The notes: generated from the sequence alone by a model not told the origin. A DNA stretch of 64,000 nt from Jacaranda mimosifolia (GCA_018894105.1 CM032119.1:12789246-12853245), one strand, 5' to 3'. Positions 37,838 to 51,283 are shown, counted from the first letter of the stretch. A program made the numbers and translations.

Positions 37838-39957
37838 GCAGTGAGTTATTTTTTCAAAATTATAAGGGGTTTGTTGCCTTTTTTATCCATGGGGGGGCAT
37901 TTTGCTCTTTTGAATAACATCCAGGGGGGGTGGTAAAATGCAATTCACCAACAGAGAAATGCGATACTTTTGTATGGCCTATTTCCAATATTTATATAGA
38001 AAATTTTATTACACTAATTAATTTCTAATATAGACTTTCTTGAAATAGTTGGTCTTAATACATGTGGGGATAGAATATGACAATATCTTTTCCATTACTT
38101 TGCCCAAATTAAATTGTTTTTCCTATTTTTTGTCAAAACGTTTGTGTGTAGAAAAAGTCTAGTCTATAAATATTTAATTCTTCCAACATCATGAGTTATT
38201 TAACTGCAATTAATATGGCTAGGTATCTCAAATTCATTGATATTTTATTTTTTTTATGTAATTTCTTAATTTTTTAGATTTAGAAATGTTAAAATTTTAA
38301 TTTCAAGTTAAATAAAGTATTATATATACAAGCCAATATTACTTATCACACAAAAGTACTCCTTTTAAAATTAGATAAAATTGACATCAATAAGTTTTAA
38401 TTTTTTTTAGTTTAACCTCTTTTTGGCTAAACTAATTTTTTGAGCACTTCATAGACAAGGTCTTCATCGTGAGTTAAATAAAAATTGTGCATGAATCAGA
38501 ATATGTGATTGTTCACAATTCACAATCAAAACTCTAATTGGACCTCAACACATGCTAATCTCAATTAATACTTGGTTGATTCATTTGTTTATAGAAAGAT
38601 CGCATGTAGCTACTGCTATGAAACCATTGGCTTATTTGGGATCAACCTCGTATCCACAATAAATTTCATTATGTTTAAGAATACTTAAAACAAAGAATCA
38701 ATTTTTTTTTAACTCTAACGCCTAGTTAATTTAGTGTTGTTGGTGTATGTGTGATGCCAAAGCGTCCGGTACTTTTCTCGTTCCATTTGACAAAATATCT
38801 TACTCGATTAGGTTTCATCAATTCATTATCACATCTTTGGCCAAGTATAATCCAAGCTTGAAAGAAAATAGTTGGTATTTATCATTTTATATGCATATAT
38901 ATATATATATATGCAAACGAATTATATGAAAATGAAGTTGATGATACATACATATATTAACTTGGAAGTTAGAAATTAGAATTATATATAGCACATAAGT
39001 ACCTTGAAATGTGAGAAGTAAATTTGTTTGCAATACATCAAAAGTGATTTTCCAAAATTATCAACTCAAAACCCATGAAAAGTTAAGTTGAAAGGCATGA
39101 GTTTCTAGCGCATGTTTAGGGGGCTTGCAAAATGAGATTAGACATTGTAGTCACTATCATAAGCTTTCGAAGTATTACCGAAGCAAGAAATAAATGCAAA
39201 AATTGTTGTATCATGAGTTATTTTCATCTTTCATAGTAATTCATAAAGATGAAAAGAAATATTTCATTCAACAAAGTTTTTGTATAGCTATTATATAAAT
39301 ATATAAAATGAATCACCTATTTCAAATGTTATAACAAAAAGATAAGTATATTGACATAGGTAGATATGTAAAGATATGAGGAAAGGTAATATATGTCATA
39401 TACAGTTTGCATAGCCTACTTCCAATATATATAAAAAAGATTTTGTTAATTACTATCTAACACAAAAAAAATTCTCGAAATAGTTGGTTTTGATGAAGGT
39501 GGAGAGAGAGTATGACAATGCTTTTCCCATTATTTTGCCCAAAATATATTGCTTGTCTCATTTTTTTGTTAAAACTTTTGTGTGCATAAAAAGTCTTACT
39601 TATAAAATATTTAGTTCAACCAAACCATGAACTATTTAACTACAATAATACGACAAGATACCTACAATTCATTAACATCTTATTTTTGACATAGTTTCTT
39701 AATTCTTTATAATTAGGAATGGTAAATTTTTATTGTAAGTCAAATAAAGTATTATACATTCAAGCCAATATTTCTTGTTACACACAAAGTGACCCATTTT
39801 TTAAATTGAATATCAACATAACTTTAATTTAACCTCTTTTTGGCTGAGCCCAATTTTTTGGGCATGTCATAGACAAGGTCGTCACCTTGAGTTAAACAAA
39901 GACTGTGCATGAACTTGAAATAGGCAGTCGCTGACAATTGATAATCAAAACTCCAAG

Positions 39958-40295
39958 AGCCTGTTTGGCTATATTTTCATTTTCATTATTTTCAAATTTT
40001 GAAAAAGTAGTTAGAGAAAGTAAGATGAAAATGAATTTATATTTGGATAGGTTGTCAAAGAAGTAATGTTGCACATGGTTTAGCAGGTTGCAGATGGAGA
40101 GAGAGAGAGAGTAATAATAAAAATAAAGAGAAGATATATAGATTATTAAAAAATATATATATAGGTTAACAGGGAATATGTTTTGAGGCAAAAATGAGTT
40201 GGATTTTTAGTGAAAATGGTGAGAAGTTGTTAATAATATATTTTTATATAATGAAAATGGGTGATAATAGATTTGAAAATATAAACCAACAGGCT
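39958..40295. mobile_element. 338 bp MITE with AGCCTGTTTGG termini
   Basis: The left end is AGCCTGTTTGGCTATATTTTC and the right end is GAAAATATAAACCAACAGGCT, which is its near-perfect inverse. CAAG flanks both sides (39954-39957 region and 40297-40300), a tentative target duplication. The interior is AT-rich with ATGAAAATG-type repeats and no coding. Array monomers without it (for example near 38535) show the empty site. An orthologous copy lies at 57112. Confidence 0.75.
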
Positions 40296-41504
40296 GCAAG
40301 TGAACCAAAATATATAATAATTTTAATCGATATACAGTTGATGCATTTGATGATTAAATATTGCATGTGGCTTATGCTATGGTAGCATTGATTTGTTTGG
40401 GATATTTAACCTTTTGTCCAAGTTTAATTCGATTTCTTAGAGAATACGTAGTGTGTAAAATTTTTTAACTTTAGTGCCTTGTTAAAGTAGTGCTTTTGGG
40501 TGTATGTGTGATGAGAACACATCCCATGCTTTTCCGGCTCCATTTTGTAAAATACTTAGTTTGATTTGGTTTCATCCGCTTAATTGCAATAAACGTGGCC
40601 AATCATAGTCAAAGCTTAAAAAGTAATATCTTTCATGAATCTATACATTTTATAAAATAATTAATTAATCAATATTTTGACAGAAAAATATATAAAATTA
40701 ACTAGAGTATAAGTACTCAAGAGTTATATAAAATTAAAATTTTACCCAGCTATTTAGTCACTATAAAATTCTGAGCGTATGTACACACACACACACACAC
40801 ATATATATATATGAAAATGAAAATTGATGTTACATGGATGCCTTAGTTGGAAATTGAAAATTCAAGTTGTAGCACATAAGTATCTAAAAGCATGAGAAGT
40901 AAACTTGGTTGCAATACATCAAAAGTGGTCATTCGAAGTTGTCAGGCTACAACTTTTGAATCATTAAGCTAAAACATAATGAATTCCTAATGCATCTCTA
41001 GGGAGCTTGCAAAATGATGTTTGTCATTATAGAACTAGTTTGAAATGGTCATAAGCTTTGATCATTTTACTAAAGCAAAAGATAAATGCAAAAAATACCA
41101 TAATATAAACTAGTTCCGTCTTCTAATATTTACAAAGTTGAAAAAATGTTTAATTGAACAAAATTTGTTTGTAGTTGTATGAAATATATGAAAGGAATCA
41201 CATGTATCAAATGTTATAACAAAATGATAAGTATAATGTATGAGTATATATACAAAGATATGAAGAAAGGTGGTGCTTACATATATAGTTTGCATGGCCT
41301 ACTTCCAATATTTACTATATATATATATATATATATTCTATCAGTTACTAATTAATTTCTAATATATAGATTTTCTTGAGGTAGTTGGTTTGGATGAAGG
41401 TGAAGAGAGAATATAAATATGCTTTTCTAACTACTTAAAATAAACACTCTTCACATTTCTTTATTAAAAATTCTACATGAAAAGTCTTACATATAAATGT
41501 TTAA

Positions 41505-41848
41505 GGGCCCATCTAGTTTCACTTTCAAAGCTCATTTTCACATTTTCTACTAAAAAATGAAACACATCACTTTTTATACATTTTCACCCAACATCAATTT
41601 TATTTTTATTTTCAAAACACTTTCCCTAATAACATATATCTTCTCCCAATAATCTATATATCTTCTCTCTTCATTCTTTATTTTTATCTTTCTCTATCTA
41701 CAACCTACTAAATCCAACATAATCATTACTTTTCCAACAATCTATCCAAATACAAATTTATTTTCAACTCATTTCTACTAACTACTTTTCGACATTTTGA
41801 AAATGATGGAAATGAAAATTGAAAATAAAAATAAAACTAAATGCGGTC
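41505..41848. mobile_element. 344 bp MITE related to the 39958 family
   Basis: It starts GGGCCCATCTAGTTTCACTTTC and ends AAAACTAAATGCGGTC, imperfect inverted termini of the GGGCCCGTTTGGTT type. Its interior resembles the reverse complement of the 39958 element. The equivalent position in the duplicated block (near 58996) reads straight through as TTTAAGCCACCCAAAATC, an empty site. It therefore inserted in copy 1 after the duplication, or was cleanly lost from copy 2. Confidence 0.75.
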
Positions 41849-42743
41849 ACCCAAAATCATGAGTTGTACAGCAACAATTAATGGCGAGATATCTCCAATT
41901 CATTAATCCCTCATTTTTGTTGTAATTTCTTTGTCCTTTATAATTAGGCTTGGTGTAAATTTCATCAAATCAAATTAAGTATTATATATTTTAGGGATAA
42001 TTACAAAACTTCCTTAAAGATTGGGGTAATAATAGAAACTTCCCATGTGTTTTGTAAAATTACAGGTACCTCCCTCAGGGTCTGTCGCCGTCTAACAATT
42101 AGATCTTGCCATGAGTTAAACTAACAAATTTTGATGACATAACAGTTGAATTTTTCTTAAAATTTTATTTTATTCGTCAGTTGACCGTACCGAAGTGTTG
42201 AAATTTTTGTTTGATCAAAAAGCTGTTGCACTATTTTTACAAGTGCAATGCATATATGGGTGTAATTGTAATATTATAAACATAATAGGGGAGTAATATA
42301 ATAAAGTAAAATAATGCTTAATCTTGCAGTTGAAAATATAAGTAATTAAATTTAATTTAATTAACTAAATAAACTAAATAATTAACTAATAAAACCCATT
42401 TAATTAATTAACTAATTAATTTTTAAATAATTTAATTGATTAAAAATATTATTTATTTTTCTTATTCTATTATTCTCAAATTTAGAAGATTACGTAAAAC
42501 ATCTTCAATAAATTACAACATAAAATTCCTCAGGGGAGATATTTGTAGTTATTCCTAAATAATAATATAATTTAAATTATTTTTAAAAACTAATTTAAAA
42601 ATAATTTTACGATTTTTAAATTATTAAAATAATTTTTTTCTTAAATTTTTCCTCTTCCCCTCATCTTCCACACATATCCCGTACCCATTACAGCTAAACG
42701 TGGCAGCTCCCATGCCACCATGTCATGGCCATGGCAACCGATA

Positions 42744-43938
42744 AACTTTTTACCTACTATGCGACTTAATTGCAATCCAACAACTAGTCAACTAATCCTA
42801 AAACACTTTGCTCGTGTTTGTTTTATTAGACTAATAGATTTAATCAAAATATACAGCACAACACGTAACTTATGCACACACTTTGACAAATTAAATGTAA
42901 AAATTAATTATGAGTCGCCCCAACCTTGAACTTGTACTTTATTCCTCAAATAAATATATTACATCGAAATATGCCTAAGGCCTACACACAACGATCAAGT
43001 TGTCTTCGACTTGATGCCTTGAGTTGTGAGGTCCTTGGCTATTTATAGCCTAACGCTACCAAAACTGAGTGTAGTAGACGTTTCCCATTACTGGGCCATA
43101 CACTGACATCTCCAATAGATAAGAGTCATAGTTACATGTGGCACCTATCTAGACGCCTTTCGAAAAAGTTTTACTTAGTCATGTGCACTACTACTCGCAT
43201 AGCATGCACAAACGTCTACCAGCTATGCTTGTTGATCCACCTACTAAGCACCCACATCGCTGAGTGGCTCAACCCATGTTTCCCAAGTTTTTAGGGCCAA
43301 CCGTTGTTGGTTTATGGGGCCTTATTCCAACTTATTTGCTCAAGCCATCATCTCCTGAAAATCGGGCATGATCTCAACTATTTGACTCGATAAAGGGCCG
43401 TTATCCACAACTACTTACTAGGCCTAAATCTCAAAACCATCTTAAATGGGTCAACGGGTCATACTATAGTCGTTTAGGTGCCCAAGTCGAGTGCTTGCTA
43501 CCTATATGCGAATCTACAAGTTTTCTGCGCACTATTTTGTGCTCGCACCAGTGTCCAAAAATTCTGCAACTGTGTCTAAACAAGTTGTGCGCCTCACTCT
43601 ACTGTGTACGCTGGCCTACCACCCACGCACCAATGCGTCCAATGTTAACAATCTGCCCATATGTCCAATGCACTGTCTCCAAGATTTTTGCACACTTCTC
43701 TAAATGTTGACATGCACTGCCCAGCTTGCCTGCTCATGCATCATCTAGTGTCATGTAACTTTGGTGGAGCACTATATCGAAATCATTGCACCCTGCGCGC
43801 AACATAATCCGAACTGCGCCTATGGCTCAATCCATCTCGCCCATCACTTTAGCCAATTTGTCTCCACCATGCGCACTACCTTGGTCCACCGCCAAGTCAT
43901 AGCTAGGTCAACTTGATACAACCATTTTGGATGCAACA
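42744..43938 (-). repeat. 3' LTR of gag-only retrotransposon, copy 1
   Basis: This aligns with 45818-47052 in direct orientation, for example CTTATGCACACACTTTGACA, TTATTCCTCAAATAAATA and GGTCCTTGGCTATTTATAGC. The outer end is truncated. GCTATTTATAGC may be the TATA region when read on the minus strand. Confidence 0.8.
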
Positions 43939-44714
43939 AACCTTCCCTACCAAAAGAATTCAATGTCCTCATTAAAGCAAAGTCACTCCATGCAACCTGA
44001 ACATGCTCAAGCCTGCAACTTCTCAAAGAACAAGTCAACATATCATAATGTTTTATGTCATTGACCTTGCCGTTCAAACTTAGAAATTTGTTTTCCAATT
44101 TAGTAGCTCACTAGTTACGACTTAGTGAATTTTTCCAACCATAGACTTGAACATTTATTGCGTGTATTTGCATCATGTATGAGTCTCAAAATACAAAGAG
44201 TTTAGTGGGATTATACCTTAACAGATTTGTCAAGCTAAGCGAAGAGACCATAAATGCTTCTTGCAGCCAATGTGTTATGTCCTCTTAATTGAATTTTGAA
44301 GGTCAATTTAAGGGAATATAAATGCCCAGTCTTTTGTTCTAACATGAAAACTGACCATTTTGCAACAAACTCATGGTAACGGGTCTTGTTAGTACATAAG
44401 GTTCCATAGTTTACATTGTCCCATACAAAACCATCTAAGCTCTGTTCAAGTCTCGATAATGCACCCATTTATGCAAAATAGGCCATTCTTATGCCTGCAC
44501 CATGCAACCCACATATGAGAGATACTGTAATAAGCCAAAGTTTAGAATGTTACCTAATATATGTTTGAAGCCATCAAGTAGGGCAATCCCTCATCAATTG
44601 CCCGTGCAAAGCACCAACTTCACTGCAACATTGGCCCACCCTTAACTGACTTTGTTTTGCTACTTCTTAGTTTGTCGATGGAGCTCCAAGCCATACCCTC
44701 GGATCTCTTATGAC

Positions 44715-45547
44715 CTACAATCTACTCAACAATTGCAACAAACCTATGCTTTTGGTTAGGCCTTTCTCTTCAGCCTTTATCTCTACCACCAAGACGTTCA
44801 ACCTTTTCTGTTTGGGGTGATCCCACATCAAGTGTCCACAACCACAACAAAGGTAACACCCATTCTTGGACTTGCCACTACCGAATTTAGACTGGAGATC
44901 TCTATCACCTCTTTCGTTTCCTTCTGACATAACTTTTTGCTCTTACCCTTGTCCTTCTTAGTCCCTATATTTCCAAGAGTAAATGAGTTTGGGATTCCAG
45001 CAACATTATAATCAAGCAAACGGTTTGTAGCAACGATGGCAGTCGACACATCCTTGATGCCCCATTCGTACAACATGACTTAAGCCTAAGATTGCAAACT
45101 TGCCATAAAGTTAAGCAATTTGTCTTCTTCAGACATACCTCTCACATCAAGCAACAGAGAATAGAATTCCTTAACATATTCCGGCAATATCTCCATATGC
45201 TTCAAGTTCCGCAGGGAATCCCTTACAAGCCATGACATGTTGCAAAGTAGGAACTGAGCTTTCAGTTCCATTTTTAATGCTTCCCACAAATCTATTCTGT
45301 TATGATCAGCACTGAGTTCATCCGTTATGCGAGCAGCCACCTTAGTTTGGCATCTCCAATGAGAAACATGCTTGTGACAGAGACTCTCTCGAAATTTAAT
45401 ACCTTTGCAGCCTGAAAATATGCATCCAATGTTCGATAAAAAGGTTCTTGAGTTCTTTGGCGCTCCGCCCACCGCCAAATAATTTAGGGTCAAGCACCCT
45501 CGTCTTAGAAGAAGGATGTAGTTCCTACTGGCTTCTTTAGAAAACAT
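44715..45547 (-). pseudogene. Ty3/gypsy-type gag, degenerate
   Basis: On the minus strand, frames at 45547-45086, 45076-44828 and 44930-44715 together give a Ty3/gypsy capsid-nucleocapsid: LWEALKMELKAQFLL, LRNLKHMEILPEYVKEF, MSEEDKLLNFM, IVATNRLLDYN, and then a zinc knuckle CYLCCGCGHLMWDH. In the knuckle the fourth ligand is His instead of Cys, and stops or frameshifts separate the parts. The protein would coat element RNA. No pol follows. Confidence 0.82.
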
Positions 45548-45817
45548 ACCATCATATTCATAGCATCAAACTTAAGGTCAACAATGTCCATGACCAAGCC
45601 AATCTCTTCAGCCAATGAATCTATCTGTTTCTCAATCGAATCCTACAATTCACGCATGTGGGAGAATTACTCTATTGTTTGTGTTTCCCACAACTGTCGG
45701 ATGAGACTCTCGACCCAACATACCGTAGTCTCCAAGTTCGAGATAAATTCCTGCATTTAACTCATCATCATCAAAGTTCACCATCTTTTGAACCTAATTG
45801 AGCTCGGATACCACTTA

Positions 45818-47052
45818 TCATAAGGGTGAAACGAGTATGATCTATTCTGGCAAATTTTTCACCCACTATGCAACTTAATTACGCCTCAACAAATAGTTAA
45901 TCTACCCTCAAACACTTGTGTTTTGTTTTATCAGAATAATAGAAACTTGAGTAAAGTATGCAGCACAACATGCAACTCATGCACACACTTGCACAATATA
46001 AGGCACAAAGTAATTATGGGCAACGCCCAACCTTGCACTAATGTTTTACTCCTCAAATAAATACAGTACACCAGAATCTACATAAGGCTTGGACACAACA
46101 CTCATACTATCTTCAATTGGATGCCTTGAGTTGTGAGGTCCCTGGCTATTTATAGCCTAACGTTACCATAACTGAGTGTAGTGGACATCACCCACTACTA
46201 GGTCGTTTACGTTGACATCCCCAACAAATTGCAGTCATGGCGATAGGTGGCACCTATTTAGGCACCTTTTGAAAGAGTTTAACTTGGTCAAGTGAGCCAC
46301 TACCTAAATAGTGTGCACAAGTGTCTGCCAGCTGTGCCTATTGGTTCGCCTAATAAGCACATATATGGCTAAGTAGCTCAACCCATATTGCCTATGTTTT
46401 TAAGGCCAACCGTTGCTTATTTTAGGGACATTATTCAAACTTTTGTGCTCAAGCCATTGTCTCCTGAAAATTGAGTATGATCTCAACCGTCTGATTCGAT
46501 TAAAGGCCATCCACAACTACCCAACAACAATGCCTAAAATCTCATAACTGTCTTGAATGGGTCAATAGGTCATGTTGCGGCCGTTTGGGCATTTAAGTAA
46601 AACATTTGCCATCTATGCATGACTTTACAAGTTTTTTGCCTACTATTTCATGAATCTCACACATGTGTTCAAAAATCTCGTAACTATGTCTGAACAAGCC
46701 ATGCACTTTGTGCCAATACACGTTAGCCTGCCGCCCGCGTGCTAGTACGCCCAATGCTAACAGTCCGCCTACATGTCAAGCACATTTTCTCTAAGGTTTT
46801 CTCGCACTTGTTCAAATGTTGACATAAACGGTCCAGCCTACTGCTTGACGCTATCTACTTCCCACAATGTAACTTTGGTGCCACACCATCTTGACACCAT
46901 TGTGCTTGGCATGCAGTACAGTCTAAACATTGCACGTGGCTCAATCTGTCTCACCCATCACTTTAGCCAATCTACCCTTACCATGCGCACTGTCTTGGTT
47001 CACCACCAAGCCACGGCCGGGCTAACTCGATGAAACTGTTTTGGATACAACA
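45818..47052 (-). repeat. 5' LTR of gag-only retrotransposon, copy 1
   Basis: It is 1235 bp. On the plus strand it runs from TCATAAGGGTGAAACGAG to GTTTTGGATACAACA. Directly inside it on the minus strand lies the initiator tRNA-Met primer binding site, which fixes the orientation. Confidence 0.8.
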
Positions 47053-48286
47053 ATTGCCGTATATGGCAGCCATAGTGGCTTGCTAGATTAGCTAGATCTG
47101 CAAGCGACTATGGCGGCCAACCCACCTACACACCTACAGTGGCCAATCCAACACGACATACCTCTACCGCTGCCCCCTACCCCTTTCCTTCCCCACTTAA
47201 ATATATATATGTGTATATAATATGTATGTATATTTTATGGGTGTATAAATATGAAATATACAATACATATTTTTTTATACTTATATATAATTATGATGCA
47301 TATGTACATACAAATATAAATAACTATTTTTACATATAAATATATATATAACTACTTTTTTTGTTTTGATACATAAAGTGTATTTTTGTCCTTTATATTT
47401 TGGTCTTCATTGTTGTTACTTTTTTTTTAAAATCACTAAGGATAACATGGTCATTTTACGCTAATTGTTAGGGCTTTTAGATGTTTGTTTGTTGCAAGGG
47501 AAGTAATTATAATTTTGCACATCACAAGGAAAGTTTTTGTTACTAGTCCATAACCTTGGGTGAAGTTTTTTTAATTATCCTTATATTATAACAAACATTT
47601 CTTCTCACACAAAGTACTCATTTTATTTTGATTGAGATAAAATTGATGTCAATTAATTTTATTCTTAATTTAATTATGGCAAAGCCTTATTTTTCTATTA
47701 TTTCATAAACAATGTCTTCATCGTAAGTTAAACTTGATCGACATGAATGAAAAATGGGTAGTCATTGACGATTGACAACCATAATTCCATTTGAATCAAA
47801 ACATAAGACAATTTTGGTTAATCTAAAGTTAACACATTTGATTATAGAAAGATCCCTTATAGCTGCGGCTATGAAAAGATTAACTTGTTTGGGGTCAACT
47901 TTTTGTGCTGAATGAATTCCATTCTATTGGAAAACAAACAGCACATAGATCCAATTTAATTGTTAACTTTAATGTGTTTTTAAAGCAGTGGCATATGTGA
48001 TTCGAACGTCTTCTGCTTTTCCCAATCTATATCTCAAAATACCTGGTTTTATTGATTTCATTGTTTGATTGCATTACATTTGGCAACTACAACCCCAATT
48101 TGGTAGAAAATCTTTGTTCTAGAACCTTGCGTCACAAAGTAATTTATTAATTAATTAATTAATATTTCAACGAAAAAATAGCATATATATGGCTTAAATT
48201 AGAATACTTGTATTCAAGAGTTACATGCATGAAAATTTTAAATTTTAGCTAGCTATTTAGTCTATCTATATACTTCTAGATATAGG

Positions 48287-48323
<37 letters not shown>

Positions 48324-48359
48324 GTAAATATAATACATGGAAATGAAGTTGGTCATATA

Positions 48360-49141
48360 TAGAAGTGTAAATGGATATTAAACGGATCGGATATACTATT
48401 TTCATATTCATATCCATTTAACTTTTCAAATATTCAGATACGGATATAAATTTAATAGATATTTAAAAATGATATCCTAATTTGTATTCATCGGATATCG
48501 ATCGAATTCGAATATATCCGTATTCAATTATAATTATTCAGATGCTTCCATATTTTATTAAACTTAACCATATTCGAATTATTTTTTAATTTCATATTTG
48601 ATGATTTAGACATCTATTTACGAATATCCAAATACTTGAATATATGAACCTGTAACATATACATGTTTTTAATTAATAGAAGAAATTGTACAACTTTATT
48701 GAAAAAAAAAAGTAATCAAATAAATAGCATAATTTCTAATTAATAATTGACTTTAAACTAATTATTAACTATATTAATTATAAAGTCAATCAATAACAAT
48801 TATGTTGATTAACGTTATTCTTCAATTTTTTCTCTCTATTACAATAATTTTTAAATTTATTCTTTTTTCTTGCTAATTCTTCAATTATAATTTATATATT
48901 TATATATGTAGATTATGAGATTTTTAATGAAAAATATAAATAATTTATTATTTAATAAATATATATTCAAGTGGATATTAAACGGATCGGATATGTATTT
49001 ACCATATCCGTATCCATTTATAATGGATATCTACTAATCGAATATGGATAATATCTATTTTAAATGGATGCGGATAAATTTCGTATAAACGAATATGAAT
49101 GCGAATGGTAAATGAATTTTCGAATACCTATTTACAACCTA
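48360..49141 (+). mobile_element. hAT-like non-autonomous element, copy 3 (782 bp)
   Basis: The ends are TAGAAGTGTAAATGGATATT and AATACCTATTTACAACCTA. A perfect 8 bp target duplication GTCATATA lies at 48352-48359 and 49142-49149. The same internal segments as copy 2 are present (GGATCGGATATAC, TATCGATCGAATTCG, TAACTTTTCAAATATTCAGA). It is non-coding and interrupts an array monomer. Confidence 0.92.
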
Positions 49142-50821
49142 GTCATATATGCATGCCTTAACTTAAATTGTAGCACATAAATACCTTGAAACAAGAGAAG
49201 TAAATTTAGGTTCAGTACATTAAAAGTGATCGTCAAAATTATCATACTATAACCGATGAATTGTTATGTTGGAAGGCAATAGATTCCCGATGCACCTTTG
49301 AGGGGTTTTGCTAAATGAAGTAGGTTGTTAAAAGATTAATTTGAAATGATCATAAGCTTTGGATATTTTACTAAAGCAAGAGATAAATGTAAAGATTATC
49401 ATCACATAGACTAGTTTTATATTTCAAATTGATGCATAAAGATGAAGATGATGTTTCATTCATAGAACTTGTTTACAAAAGTATGAAATATGTAAAAGGA
49501 ATCATGTGTATTAAGTATTATAGCCAAAAGATAAGTATAATATTGATAGATATGCAAATATATGAAGAAAGGGGATGTTTATGTACAATTAGCGTGATCT
49601 ACTTCTAATGTCTACAAGAAAGATTTTATTAGATAGTAATTAATTTCTAATACATAGATTTTCTTGAAATAATTTATTTAGATAAAGGTGGATAGAGAAT
49701 ACAGTAATGTTTTTCCAATTGCTTTGCTCAAATTAGAATGCTTTTTCCATTTCTTTTCCAAAAATTTCATTTACCTGAAAAGTCTTATCAATAAATGTTT
49801 AATTCACCCAAAATCATGAGCTAGTTAACAATCAATATGGTTAGATATCAACAATTCATAAACATCTGATTTTCTATGTGATTTCTTATCTTTTATGCTT
49901 AAAAATAGTAAAAGTTTATTGCAAGATAAAGTATTATATATTCAAGTTAACATTCCTTGTTACGCATTAAAAAACTCTTTTTTTTATTTTTATTTACATA
50001 AAATTGATATCAATAAGTTTTATTTCTTTATATTAATCTTTTTTAAACAACCCCCTTCTTTATCATTTCATAGATAAGGTCTTTACCATGAGTTAATAAT
50101 GACTGAGCATGAACGAGAAGAAGGTAGTCGCTAAAAGCTGATAACCGAAACTTCAATTGGATAAAAAAAAATGATAAATTTTGATCAATAAGCGGTTGAC
50201 ACATTTAATTATGGAAGATCATCTGCAATTGTTGCTATGGAAGCACTCACTTGTTTACATCGATTTTTTGTGCAGGATAAATTTCATTATCTTAAAGAAT
50301 AAATTCAATATACAAAATTAAGTTTTTTTTTTTTCAACAATACCATGTTAAAGTAGTAGTGATGAGCATATGTGTGATAAGAATATGTCCCATGATTTTC
50401 CCATTATATTTCCCAAATATACCTGATTCAATTTGATTTCCATGATGACATTAGTTATAGATAATTGTAATCTATACTTGAAAGAAAATCTTTGCTATGC
50501 ACCCAAAAATCACAAAGTAATTAATTAATTAAAATTTCGGCGAGTGCTATATATGGCTTATATTAGAATATATTGCTCAATAGTTACATAGATATTAGAA
50601 ATTTTACCCATGTTGATACATATAATTTTAAATATATAAGCATTATATGTCTACAAACAAATTAAATGAAAGTGAAGCTGATGCTATATGCATTTACTTG
50701 CAATCAAAAACTCAAATTGTAGCACATAAATACCCTGACTTGTGAGAAGTAACTTTATTGCAATACAAGTTGTCTGATGTTATCAAGCTATAATGCATAA
50801 ATCTCTAAGTTGAAAGGCAAT

Positions 50822-51283
50822 GAGAGTTGCCGCAAATGCTACTTGCATCTCTTAAATTCAATTTAGACCTTCTTCCTTGAGCGCTAGGAGTTGTTTTATC
50901 ATGACTTATGGAACTCAAAGGGAACGAAATAGAGAAAGGACTTAGGCTTGTAAAAGTGGTAAGGGCAAGCTTAAAGATGATGGGTTGACCCTGGAACAAC
51001 GTTGTGAAAGGACATAAAGGAACTTCAAGAGAAGACAAGAAAGAAGGTGATGCACACAGGAAAGAGTAGTGATATTGGAGGTAAAAACAATAAAAAAAGG
51101 GGCATCTTCTGGTTGACGTGTTCCATAATTTCACTTCTTGTATTTAACACTACTGTAATATTTTCCTATTATTTAATGGTAAACGATAAGTACTTCTTTC
51201 TATTTTTTCGATAAATCATAAGTGTCAAATCTCCTATAAAAAAAAAAACAAAAATTTTTAAAAAGAAAGAAATAAAAGCTGAC
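50822..51283 (+). pseudogene. retro-pseudogene of a SERF / 4F5-type small protein
   Basis: From the ATG at 50901 the plus strand reads MTYGTQRERNRERT, stop, ACKSGKGKLKDDGLTLEQRC and ERT, stop. That is the conserved N-terminus of SERF (4F5) small charged proteins, with in-frame stops replacing Gln or Asp-type codons. It has no intron. An A-rich tail lies at about 51239-51275. AGGCAAT occurs on both sides (50815-50821 and 51284-51290), matching a single copy in uninterrupted array monomers. These are the marks of a LINE-mediated processed copy. The live parent is elsewhere in the genome. A minus-strand frame here is only its shadow. Confidence 0.82.

Larger units (their letters stand above)
42744..47052 (-). 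mobile_element. gag-only LTR retrotransposon (TR-GAG type), copy 1
   Basis: Read on the minus strand: the 5' LTR is 47052-45818 (starts TGTTGTATCCAAAACAG). A primer binding site for initiator tRNA-Met (TGGTATCCGAGC, about 45813-45802) follows. The 1.88 kb internal region encodes only a degenerate Ty3-type gag. A purine-rich tract GGTAGGGAAGGTT comes before the 3' LTR, 43938-42744. The last 40 bp or so of the 3' LTR are deleted compared with copy 2. Protease, reverse transcriptase and integrase are absent, so it would need a helper. LTR divergence is clear by eye. Confidence 0.8.
37965..47583 (+). repeat. segmental duplication, copy 1
   Basis: From about 37965 this block aligns with the block starting at about 55105, at an offset near 17.13-17.19 kb. 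The match covers array monomers, a MITE, the long-TIR element and the gag-only retrotransposon. Differences are substitutions, small indels and copy-specific insertions. The right end cannot be set because copy 2 leaves the window. Confidence 0.85.
41989..47583. mobile_element. long-TIR element (Mutator-like?), copy 1, carrying a nested retrotransposon
   Basis: The left end TTAGGGATAATTACAAAACTTCC continues as an inverted repeat of the right end (reverse complement TAAGGATAATTAAAAAAACTTC) for about 75 bp. Terminal repeats of this length with GGGATAATTAC ends are typical of non-autonomous Mutator-like elements. A possible 9 bp duplication (TATTATATA / TATTATAAC, 7 of 9) flanks it. Without the nested retrotransposon (42744-47052) it is about 1.3 kb, AT-rich and non-coding. 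Confidence 0.65.

Noticed and set aside
47139..47339. 66-codon plus-strand frame near the right end of the long-TIR element
   Set aside because: It is an Ile/Tyr-rich translation of (TA)-rich DNA between the retrotransposon and the TIR.
50805..51134. 109-codon minus-strand frame
   Set aside because: It is the antisense of the SERF-type retro-pseudogene.
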